Source: DASUBV01 sp035763085
GTDB lineage: Bacteria; Actinomycetota; Actinomycetes; Streptosporangiales; Streptosporangiaceae
Reading direction: 5' to 3'
DNA: 18,100 nucleotides
Assembly: GCA_035763085.1 (NCBI GenBank)
Contig: DASUBV010000159.1
Location: 1 to 18,100 of the forward strand
Shown here: positions 6,805 to 12,652 of the stretch, piece by piece
Layout of the letters: each line of letters opens with the position of its first letter
How positions within the stretch are numbered: the stretch's first letter is position 1
Position numbers and translations under genes: made by a program
Notes under the pieces: generated by a model
Told to the model about the DNA's origin: nothing
Database searches by the model: none
What the model saw: only the letters and a program-made list of their open reading frames with translations

Positions 6805-8847
6805 GTGGACATCCCGGACGGACCGGACCGAGTGCGCGGGGCCGGCGCCGGGCCGGACGCCGTGCTGAGCCCGCTCGATCCTGAGCAGCGCGACGTGGCC
6901 CTGGCCGCCCGCGGGCCGGTGTGCGTGCTGGCGGGCGCCGGGACGGGCAAGACTCGCGCCGTGGCGCACCGGATCGCCTACACCGCGGCGGCCGGGCTGG
7001 CCAACCCCGCCCGGGTCCTGGCTGTGACCTTCACCACGCGGGCGGCGGGCGAGCTGCGGGCCCGGCTGCGCCAGCTCGGTGCCCTGGCGCCCGGAGCCGG
7101 GCTGGAGAAGGTGCAGGCGCAGACCTTCCACGCTGCCGCGCTGCGCCAGCTCACCCATTTCTGGCCGCTGGCCGTCGGCGGCCCGCCCCCGCAGGTCGTC
7201 GACTCCAAGATCGGGCTGATCGCCGAGGCCGCCCGGCGGCTGCGGCTGCCGGCCGGGCTGCCCGAGCTGCGGGATGCGGCGTCAGAGATCGAGTGGGCCA
7301 AGGTCACCCAGGTCCGGCCCGAGGACTACCCGGCGGCCGGGGCCAAGGCCGGGCGGGACGGGCCGTTCGAGCCGGAGACGATGTCCCGGCTGTTCGCCGG
7401 TTATGAGCAGCTGCGCCGGGAGCGGCACCTGGTGGACTTCGAGTCCGTGCTGGAGCTCACGGCCGCGATCCTGGTCGACCATGCGGGCGCGGCCGGCGCG
7501 GTGCATGACCGTTATGAATCATTTGTCGTAGATGAGTACCAGGATGTGAACCCGCTGCAGAAGCTGCTGCTGGAGGCGTGGCTGGGCGGCCGGGACGACA
7601 TCTGCGTGGTCGGGGATCCGCGGCAGACCATCTACTCCTTCACCGGGGCGACGCCGGCCTACCTGACCGGCTTCCCCGCCGAGTACCCGGCCGCCACGGT
7701 CGTCCGGCTGGCCCGCAACTACCGGTCCACCCCGCAGGTGGTGGACCTGGCCAACCGGCTGATCCAGCGGGCCGAGCTGACCGGCCCGGGCGGCGGGGCG
7801 GCGCTGGTGGCGCAGCGCCCGGCCGGGCCGCGGCCGCGGTTCACCGAGTATCCCGACGAGAGCGCGGAGGCCGCGGGAGTGGCCCGGCAGGCCGCGGCGC
7901 TGATCCGGGACGGCGTCCGGGCGGGCGCGATCGCGGTGCTGGTCCGGACCAACGCGCAGACACAACTGCTGGAGCAGGCGCTGGCCGATGCCGGGGTGCC
8001 GTTCGCGGTGCGCGGCGCGGAGCGGTTCTTCGAGCGGTCCGAGGTGCGGCAGGCAGTGGCCACGCTGCGCGGCGCGGCCCGGTCGGTGTCGGCGGCCGAC
8101 GACCCGGCGGCTCAGGTCCGGCCGGTACTGGCGGGCATCGGCCTGAGCGCGAAGCCCCCGGCCGGTCGCGGCACCGCGCGGGAGCGCTGGGAGTCGCTGG
8201 AGGCCCTGGCTCAGCTCGCCGACGACTTCTTCGCCGCCACGCCGCAGGCCTCGCTCGGCGACCTGGCCGCCGAGCTGGCGCTGCGCAGCGCGACCGGCCA
8301 GGCGCCGGCGGTGGACGGGGTCACCCTCGCCTCGCTGCACGCGGCCAAGGGCCTGGAGTGGGACGCGGTGTTCCTGGCCGGGCTGACCGACGGCATCGTG
8401 CCCATCGTCTACGCCCAGACCGACGAGGCCGTCGCCGAGGAGCGCCGGCTGCTGTACGTAGGCATCACCCGGGCTCGCCAGCAGCTGTTCCTGTCCTGGG
8501 CGCTGGCCAGGGCGCCGGGCGGGCGGCGGATCCGCAGGCCGTCCCGGTTCCTGGCCGGCCTGCAGTCCAGGGCGCGTCCGCCGGAGGAGGACAACCCGCT
8601 GGTCGGAGTGCTGCGCCGGTGGCGGGCCGAGACCGCGGCGGCGCAGAGCGTGCCCGCATACGTCGTGCTGTCGGATGCGACTTTGCTGCTGATCGCCAGC
8701 CGCCGCCCGTCCAGCCGGGCCGAGCTGGCAGGCGTCCCCGGTGTCGGAGCGGTCCGGCTGGACCGGTACGGTGCGGCCGTACTCGCCCTGTGCGCGCAGG
8801 CGGCGACCGCGGCGCAGGCGGCAGCCGACGCGGCGGAGGCGCCATGA
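6805..8847 (+). CDS. uvrD2: ATP-dependent DNA helicase UvrD2
   Basis: A superfamily 1A (UvrD/PcrA/Rep) 3'-5' helicase of 680 residues. Motifs in order: the Q-motif region LSPLDPEQRDVA (21-32), Walker A GAGTGKT (44-50), VTFTTRAAGELRAR (74-87), Walker B VVDEYQD (241-247), GDPRQTIYSF (270-279), RNYRS (304-308), LHAAKGLEWDAVFLAGL (511-527) and EERRLLYVGITRAR (545-558). A C-terminal HRDC domain (about 602-662: SVPAYVVLSDATLL..., ELAGVPGVG) identifies UvrD2 rather than UvrD1. The GTG at 6805 has GGAGG 6-7 bases upstream. The stop overlaps the tesB ATG (ATGA), so the two genes are coupled. From memory, mycobacterial UvrD2 carries a CxxC...CxxC element between helicase and HRDC; here that stretch (about 562-605) has no cysteine and is short. 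It acts in the cytoplasm on DNA; the exact repair role is inferred. Confidence 0.92.
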   Translation: MDIPDGPDRVRGAGAGPDAVLSPLDPEQRDVALAARGPVCVLAGAGTGKTRAVAHRIAYTAAAGLANPARVLAVTFTTRAAGELRARLRQLGALAPGAGLEKVQAQTFHAAALRQLTHFWPLAVGGPPPQVVDSKIGLIAEAARRLRLPAGLPELRDAASEIEWAKVTQVRPEDYPAAGAKAGRDGPFEPETMSRLFAGYEQLRRERHLVDFESVLELTAAILVDHAGAAGAVHDRYESFVVDEYQDVNPLQKLLLEAWLGGRDDICVVGDPRQTIYSFTGATPAYLTGFPAEYPAATVVRLARNYRSTPQVVDLANRLIQRAELTGPGGGAALVAQRPAGPRPRFTEYPDESAEAAGVARQAAALIRDGVRAGAIAVLVRTNAQTQLLEQALADAGVPFAVRGAERFFERSEVRQAVATLRGAARSVSAADDPAAQVRPVLAGIGLSAKPPAGRGTARERWESLEALAQLADDFFAATPQASLGDLAAELALRSATGQAPAVDGVTLASLHAAKGLEWDAVFLAGLTDGIVPIVYAQTDEAVAEERRLLYVGITRARQQLFLSWALARAPGGRRIRRPSRFLAGLQSRARPPEEDNPLVGVLRRWRAETAAAQSVPAYVVLSDATLLLIASRRPSSRAELAGVPGVGAVRLDRYGAAVLALCAQAATAAQAAADAAEAP

Positions 8848-9704
8848 GCAAGGCCCTGGACACGGTGGTCGAGCTGCTCGACCTCGAGCAGATCGAGCTG
8901 GACATCTTCCGCGGTCGCAGCCCGGCAGGGGAGTGGCGGCAGCGGGTGTTCGGCGGCCAGGTCGCCGGCCAGGCGCTGGTGGCCGCGGGCCGCACGGTGC
9001 CCGCTGACCGGCCGGTGCATTCCCTGCACGCCTACTTCATCCGGCCGGGCGACCCGGCGGTGCCGCTGATCTACCTGGTCGAGCGGGTGCGCGACGGCCG
9101 GTCGTTCACCACCCGCCGGGTGGCGGCGGTCCAGCACGGCAAGACCATCTTCACGCTGTCGGCCTCCTTTCATCACGCCGAGCCGGGGGTCGAGCATGCC
9201 GAGCAGATGCCCGAGGTGCCGTCGCCCGAGGACGTGGAGCCGACCGCCGAGCGCTACCGGCGGATCTTCGGGGCCAAGGCGGCGGAGGTGTTCCATGACG
9301 GGCCGATCGACATCCGGCACGTGGGGCCGCTGACGATCGAGGCCGCGCGCGACCCGGCGCTGCGCTCGAGCCGCAACCTGGTGTGGATCCGGGCCGACGG
9401 CGAGTTGCCCGACGACCCGCTGCTGCACGTGTGCCTGGCTACCTACGCCTCGGACATGACGCTGCTGGACTCCGTCCTGCTGGCCAGCGGCCTGTCGTTC
9501 GCCGACGGCAGCACGACCGCCGCCAGCCTGGACCACGCGATGTGGTTCCACCGGCCGTTCCGGGCCGACCGGTGGCTGCTGTACGCGCAGGACTCGCCCA
9601 GTGCCAGCGGAGCCCGCGGGCTGGCTCGCGGCGAGATGTATACCGAGGACGGGTCACTAGTGGTCTCAGTGGTACAGGAGGGACTCATTCGCCAGAAGCG
9701 CTGA
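8844..9704 (+). CDS. tesB: acyl-CoA thioesterase II (TesB family)
   Basis: Hydrolyses acyl-CoA to free fatty acid and CoA, using a double hot-dog fold. The 286-residue product is the usual family length. FGGQVAGQALVAA (36-48) and VHSLHAYFIRPGD (58-70) mark the first hot-dog; SLDHAMWFHRPFRADRWLLY (228-247) and SASGARGLARGEMYTEDG (253-270) mark the second. The catalytic residues of the E. coli enzyme (Asp204, Thr228, Gln278, recalled from the literature) correspond to Asp204, Ser228 and Gln278 here, so the hydroxyl is kept as Ser. The ATG at 8844 overlaps the uvrD2 TGA and has GGAGG 4 bases upstream. Coupling to a helicase is common in actinobacteria without a known functional reason. The stop lies only 16 bases before the whiB7 promoter. 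Confidence 0.92.
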   Translation: MSKALDTVVELLDLEQIELDIFRGRSPAGEWRQRVFGGQVAGQALVAAGRTVPADRPVHSLHAYFIRPGDPAVPLIYLVERVRDGRSFTTRRVAAVQHGKTIFTLSASFHHAEPGVEHAEQMPEVPSPEDVEPTAERYRRIFGAKAAEVFHDGPIDIRHVGPLTIEAARDPALRSSRNLVWIRADGELPDDPLLHVCLATYASDMTLLDSVLLASGLSFADGSTTAASLDHAMWFHRPFRADRWLLYAQDSPSASGARGLARGEMYTEDGSLVVSVVQEGLIRQKR

Positions 9705-9720
9705 ACCGCAAAACCGCAGG

Positions 9721-9762
9721 TCAAAAAAGTGTTGCCGTCCTGTCGGACGGGTGATGTAAGGT
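9721..9762 (+). promoter_or_regulatory. whiB7 promoter with WhiB7-type AT-rich box
   Basis: An A-rich run, TCAAAAAA (9721-9728), sits exactly 3 bases upstream of TTGCCG (9732-9737). This is the layout known for WhiB7-activated promoters, in which the WhiB7 AT-hook contacts AT-rich DNA next to the -35 box of a housekeeping-sigma promoter. The -10 is either TAAGGT (9757-9762, 19-base spacer) or the overlapping TGTAAG (17-base spacer). Transcription should start near 9768-9770. The site implies positive autoregulation of whiB7. Confidence 0.75.
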
Positions 9763-9769
9763 CTATCCC

Positions 9770-9799
9770 ATGTCCGAGTGGGGCTCGAGCCAGCCGTAA
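9770..9799 (+). CDS. possible 9-codon leaderless upstream ORF of whiB7
   Basis: An ATG lies about 7 bases past the TAAGGT -10 box, close to the expected transcription start, and opens the frame MSEWGSSQP ending in TAA. The stop overlaps the TAAGGAGG ribosome site of the longer leader ORF (9797-9804). Leaderless translation is common in actinobacteria, so this could be translated and could influence initiation at the next ORF. A frame this short may occur by chance. Confidence 0.3.
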   Translation: MSEWGSSQP

Positions 9800-9812
9800 G
9801 GAGGTGCCCGTC

Positions 9813-10130
9813 GTGCTGAACATGATCTCGTCTTGCGAGTCTGCGGAGAATGCCGCCGCAGCGGTCTTCGCTGCCGCCAAGCCGCGTCCGCGGTATGGCC
9901 TGGGCGCCTCCGCGCTCCTCGAGGTCTCCCCGTCCGCCACTGCGCGTGTCGCCGCTTCGACGCGACCGTGCACCGATGCTGCCGTGTCGGCTGCGCATGT
10001 CGTCCTCGCCGGGTCCGGCCTGGGCGTCGAGAAGCAGCCCGTCAGCAAGCAGCAGCCCGAGTTCATGACCCGCATCAGCGCTAGCGGCGGTGGTGCAGTG
10101 GGTCCGCATACTGCGAGGGAACCGGTCTAG
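9813..10130 (+). CDS. whiB7 leader ORF (105 aa), attenuation sensor candidate
   Basis: A 105-codon ORF starts at a GTG 8 bases after a near-perfect ribosome site (TAAGGAGG, 9797-9804) and stops at TAG 10128-10130, 20 bases before the attenuator terminator. Third codon positions are mostly G or C for the first 85 codons, then relax (GCT AGC GGC GGT GGT GCA). This suggests real translation, with RNA-level constraint near the end. The product is Ala-rich, has no membrane segment and matches no family I know. In mycobacteria and Streptomyces, whiB7/wblC leaders contain an upstream ORF whose translation tells the cell whether ribosomes are inhibited; this ORF has the position and signals for that role. 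Its last codons contain GGGTCCGC (10100-10107), which can disrupt the terminator. A chance ORF is unlikely given the ribosome site; a function for the peptide itself remains open. Confidence 0.72.
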   Translation: MLNMISSCESAENAAAAVFAAAKPRPRYGLGASALLEVSPSATARVAASTRPCTDAAVSAAHVVLAGSGLGVEKQPVSKQQPEFMTRISASGGGAVGPHTAREPV

Positions 10131-10190
10131 AAAGACCGGCCAGCCCCCTCAAGGCCGCGGACCCGACACAGGGTCCGCGGCCTTAGCTAT
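10100..10190 (+). promoter_or_regulatory. whiB7 transcription attenuator with alternative antiterminator
   Basis: The terminator is a perfect 14-bp stem, AAGGCCGCGGACCC (10151-10164) with GGGTCCGCGGCCTT (10171-10184), loop GACACA, followed by AGCTATTTCTG. Inside the leader ORF, GGGTCCGC (10100-10107) repeats the start of the 3' arm and can pair with GCGGACCC (10157-10164), giving 8 Watson-Crick pairs plus a T-G wobble and destroying the terminator. Between them a small perfect hairpin, CCGGTCT-AGAA-AGACCGG (10122-10139), straddles the leader stop codon. This fits ribosome-dependent attenuation: normal translation leaves the terminator free to form, while stalled or missing ribosomes expose the antiterminator and allow whiB7 expression. 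Terminator is seen directly; the switching is inferred. Confidence 0.75.
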
Positions 10191-10252
10191 TTCTGAGGCC
10201 CGTTAGCCAGCAGCAAAGACGCTGCGATGAGTAACGAGAGGGGTTGGCACCA

Positions 10253-10627
10253 ATGCAGTGGCCCGGCACCACAGCTGTGCTGGAGGGAACGGCATCGTTT
10301 GCAGGCGAGCCGGCGGAGCAGGCACCGAGCACGTCCGTGCTGGAGCAGGTCCTGACAGGCGCGACGGCCAGCCTGGCCGACGTGCCCAGCGGGCTCGACC
10401 TGCCGTGCGCCGATGACCCGGAGCTGTTCTTCGCCGAGTCGCCCGACGACGTGGAGTTCGCCAAGTCGCTGTGCATGGGCTGCGCGGCCAGGATTACCTG
10501 CCTCGCAGGAGCTATGGAGCGGCGGGAGCCCTGGGGAGTCTGGGGCGGGCAGCTGTTCCTGCGCGGTGAGGTCGTGCCGTACAAGCGGCCGAGGGGACGC
10601 CCGCGGAAGGCGACCGTCGCCGCATGA
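10253..10627 (+). CDS. whiB7: WhiB-family transcriptional regulator WhiB7 (WblC)
   Basis: A 124-residue Fe-S cluster regulator that binds the housekeeping sigma factor and activates intrinsic antibiotic-resistance genes. The four cluster ligands are Cys52, Cys74, Cys77 and Cys83 (LPCAD; CMGC; ITC). GVWGG at 95-99 is the WhiB turn. The C-terminal RGRPRK at 114-119 is the AT-hook that distinguishes WhiB7 from other WhiB proteins. The ATG at 10253 has GAGAGGGG about 9 bases upstream; a TTG at 10244 would add three residues but falls directly on that ribosome site. The N-terminal 45 residues are variable and acidic. Expression appears controlled by an autoregulated promoter and an attenuator upstream, 470 bases of leader in all. 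AarF, E1-like and DUF2342 genes downstream on the other strand match the mycobacterial neighbourhood. Assignment is very secure; which genes it activates here cannot be read. Confidence 0.95.
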   Translation: MQWPGTTAVLEGTASFAGEPAEQAPSTSVLEQVLTGATASLADVPSGLDLPCADDPELFFAESPDDVEFAKSLCMGCAARITCLAGAMERREPWGVWGGQLFLRGEVVPYKRPRGRPRKATVAA

Positions 10628-10685
10628 CCGGATGCCGCCGGCCTGGCAGCCCCGCCACCAGCTGCCTGGCCTGCGGCCCCGACAC

Positions 10686-10740
10686 GATGCTGCCGTCAGA
10701 TCCGTCCCCCGCACCCGGCACGCGGGGGACGGGCGGCATC
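10686..10740 (+). terminator. large hairpin downstream of whiB7
   Basis: CCGTCCCCCGC (10702-10712) pairs perfectly with GCGGGGGACGG (10722-10732), loop of 9. An outer stem pairs GATGCTGC (10686-10693) with GCGGCATC (10733-10740), with one T-G wobble and an 8-base bulge. It is about 60 bases past the whiB7 stop and has no T tract. The most likely role is the whiB7 terminator. Confidence 0.6.
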
Positions 10741-10781
10741 ACCCGATAGACCAGCGCCGGCCTGGAACCCGATGACCCAGT

Positions 10782-10801
10782 CCTGCCGCCACCGCGGCAG
10801 G
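10782..10801. terminator. second hairpin between whiB7 and the 70-aa ORF
   Basis: CCTGCCGC (10782-10789) and GCGGCAGG (10794-10801) form a perfect 8-bp stem over the tetraloop CACC. It lies 30 bases before the next start codon, so it could be a backup terminator or a structure in the 5' leader of the small ORF. Confidence 0.4.
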
Positions 10802-10830
10802 ATACGGACGCCCAGAAACGGTGATCACAG

Positions 10831-11043
10831 ATGTATTCCTCAGCGGAACTGGAAAACGCACGCCACCGACAGAAATACCTGCTCGACGCGGCCGCGGAGC
10901 AGCGCCACGCGCGCCGCGCGCGCCAGCTGAGCAGGGCGACACGGCGGGCCGAGCGCGCGGAGCGGCAGCTCTCGCGCAGCTGGTCCGAGGCAGCGCGACT
11001 GCGCACCGAGCTTTCCCAGCTCGCCGCGGACGCGTGGCACTAG
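10831..11043 (+). CDS. small charged helical protein of unknown function (70 aa)
   Basis: Not a family I recognise. The 70-residue product starts MYSSAELENARHRQKYLLD and continues with a long run rich in Arg, Ala, Glu and Gln; apart from one Trp near residue 51 and another near the end it looks like a single amphipathic helix or coiled coil with a strong positive charge. There is no Cys, signal peptide or membrane segment. The ATG at 10831 lacks a strong ribosome site (GGTGATCACAG precedes it). Codon third positions are mostly G or C in this frame, which supports coding. A tight hairpin at 11075-11093 follows. It lies alone between whiB7 and the convergent AarF gene. A nucleic-acid-binding role would fit the charge but is only a guess. 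Confidence 0.65.
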   Translation: MYSSAELENARHRQKYLLDAAAEQRHARRARQLSRATRRAERAERQLSRSWSEAARLRTELSQLAADAWH

Positions 11044-11074
11044 GAGGACAGCGCGACTAGCCCGATCGTGGCGC

Positions 11075-11093
11075 TAGCCCGGCAGCCGGGCTA
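11075..11093. terminator. bidirectional terminator hairpin between convergent genes
   Basis: TAGCCCGG (11075-11082) and CCGGGCTA (11086-11093) form a perfect 8-bp stem over CAG. It sits 32 bases after the small ORF and 29 bases before the end of the AarF gene, so it can serve both strands. CTAG occurs several times around it (11057, 11074, 11099). Confidence 0.55.
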
Positions 11094-11121
11094 AGTCCCT
11101 AGCCGACCCGGTCCTGGCTGG

Positions 11122-12498
11122 TCAGCTGTCACCCGAGCTCGCCAGGAGATGGCCGGGAGGCTCAGTGGCCTCCCGGCCATCGGCGTCCTCGCCGGGCCCG
11201 TAGCCCGGCATCCATGTCAGTACCTCACCCCGGAACGGGCCCTCGCACCCGAGCTGGCACAGCACGCCGATGCCGGCCGTCGAGACCCGGTGAATCAGCA
11301 CGTAGGACGGCGGCAGGTTGAGCTGCCTGCCGACATTGGACGGCCGCAGGTCGGTGACCCGGGTGGCCTCGCCGCGCAGCCACTCGCGGCTGAACTTGAA
11401 CGAGTCGACCTGCGATGGCTCGGCCAGCGGAGCCAGGAAGGCGTGCAGGGCATCGGTGTCCACGCTGACCCCGTCGCGCAGGAACCCGTGCTCGCGCAGT
11501 TCGCGCTCGACCAGCTCGATGCTGCCGCCGGTGTGCATCAGCCACAGCAGCCGGCCGAAGAACGGCGGGAATCCGTCCGGAAGCCGGTCGACGGCGCCGA
11601 AGTCGAGCACCCCCAGCCGCCCGTCATCCAGCAGCCGGAAGTTCCCCGGATGCGGGTCGGCGTGCAGCAGCCCGGCCCGCGACGGGCCGGAGAACAGGAA
11701 CCGGACCAGCAGGATCCCGGCCCGGTCCCGCTGCTCCTGCGTGCCCTCGGCGATGATCCGGGCCAGCGGCGTGCCGTCCATCCACTCGGTCACCAGCGTG
11801 CGGTCGGTGGCCGCCACCACCGGCGGCACGTAGATGTCCAGGTCGCCGGCGAAAGCGTCGGCGAAGGCCTGCTGTGACGCGGCCTCCAGCCGGTAGTCCA
11901 GTTCCTCGGCCACCCGCGACCGCAGTTCGTCGAGCAGCGGCTTGGTATCCAGGCCCGGCATGAGCACACCGAACAGCCGGGCGATCCGGCTGAGCTGAGT
12001 GAAGTCGTTGTTGAGGGCCGGGCCGGCACCGGGGTACTGGATCTTCACCGCGACCGCGCGGCCGTCGTTCCACACCGCCCGGTGCACCTGGCCGATGGAC
12101 GCCGCGGCGGCCGGGCGGTCGTCGAACTCGGCGAAGCTGGCCCGCCAGCCGGGGCCCATGTCCTCGGCCAGCACCTTGTGCACCGCGCTGGCGGGCAGCG
12201 GGGGAGCGGACTCCTGCAGGCGGGTCAGCGTCGCCCGGTACGGCCCGGCGATTTCCGGTGGCAGCGCGGCCTCGAAGATGGACAGGGCCTGGCCCAGCTT
12301 GAGCGCGCCGCCCTTGAGCTCGCCGAGGACCCGGAAGATCTGCTCGGCGGTGCGCTGCTGAATTTCCTGCGCGACCAGCTCGGCTGGCCGGCCACCCAGC
12401 CGCTTGCCCAGCCCTAGCGCGGTGCGACCGGCGAGGCCGACCGGCAGTGTCGCCAGCTTGGCAGTGCGCGTGACGGCACGACGGGGCAGATCGCTCAT
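11122..12498 (-). CDS. AarF/UbiB (ABC1) family atypical kinase
   Basis: A 458-residue protein of the UbiB/ADCK/ABC1 family. The family-defining KxGQ motif is at 67-70 (LKGGALKLGQ). The Ala-rich nucleotide loop is AAAASIGQVHRA at 130-141, the ATP-anchoring lysine is Lys152 (VAVKIQYPG), the catalytic loop is LLHADPHPGNF (278-287), and the metal-binding DFG is at 299-301. UbiB relatives support quinone metabolism through ATPase activity and no longer act as ordinary protein kinases. Actinobacterial members lack a defined substrate. There is no C-terminal membrane hairpin of the UbiB type, and the end is Gly/Glu/Asp-rich. The ATG at 12498 begins MSDLPRRAV and has only a weak ribosome site. The gene lies next to whiB7 as in mycobacteria, where its neighbour is annotated as an ABC1 protein. 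Family certain, role unknown. Confidence 0.9.
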   Translation of the reverse strand: MSDLPRRAVTRTAKLATLPVGLAGRTALGLGKRLGGRPAELVAQEIQQRTAEQIFRVLGELKGGALKLGQALSIFEAALPPEIAGPYRATLTRLQESAPPLPASAVHKVLAEDMGPGWRASFAEFDDRPAAAASIGQVHRAVWNDGRAVAVKIQYPGAGPALNNDFTQLSRIARLFGVLMPGLDTKPLLDELRSRVAEELDYRLEAASQQAFADAFAGDLDIYVPPVVAATDRTLVTEWMDGTPLARIIAEGTQEQRDRAGILLVRFLFSGPSRAGLLHADPHPGNFRLLDDGRLGVLDFGAVDRLPDGFPPFFGRLLWLMHTGGSIELVERELREHGFLRDGVSVDTDALHAFLAPLAEPSQVDSFKFSREWLRGEATRVTDLRPSNVGRQLNLPPSYVLIHRVSTAGIGVLCQLGCEGPFRGEVLTWMPGYGPGEDADGREATEPPGHLLASSGDS

Positions 12499-12652
12499 GA
12501 TCTCTATTGTCGGCTACCGGATGGTGTCACTGCTACGCGAGCCGCATACCTGGCCCGCGATGGCCGGGCTGGCCGCCCCGATTCCTTCCCGCCTGCCGGT
12601 TCCGCTCCCGGCAGATCATGGCCGGCCGGGCCGCCAGGATGCGCCGCCAACG

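Noticed and set aside
6330..7158. Minus-strand frames crossing the hairpin repeat, giving a periodic Gly/Pro-rich product
   Set aside because: The periodicity comes from the DNA repeat; the frames run antisense into uvrD2 and lack start signals.
8409..9551. 380-codon minus-strand frame across the end of uvrD2 and tesB
   Set aside because: Antisense shadow of two well-supported genes; no motif and no ribosome site.
7578..9704. Long plus-strand frame that would fuse a helicase-overlapping stretch to the thioesterase
   Set aside because: Upstream of 8844 it is out of frame with uvrD2 and encodes Arg/Gly-rich noise; the thioesterase starts at 8844 with its own ribosome site.
9886..9893. A second antiterminator candidate (GTCCGCGG) early in the whiB7 leader ORF
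   Set aside because: Complementary to the terminator 5' arm over 8 bases, but it lies 260 bases away and such GC-rich matches are expected by chance; the copy at 10100-10107 is much better placed.
9833..10084. Other open frames overlapping the whiB7 leader ORF
   Set aside because: They have no ribosome site; only the frame starting at 9813 combines a good site, coding-type third positions and a stop placed just before the terminator.
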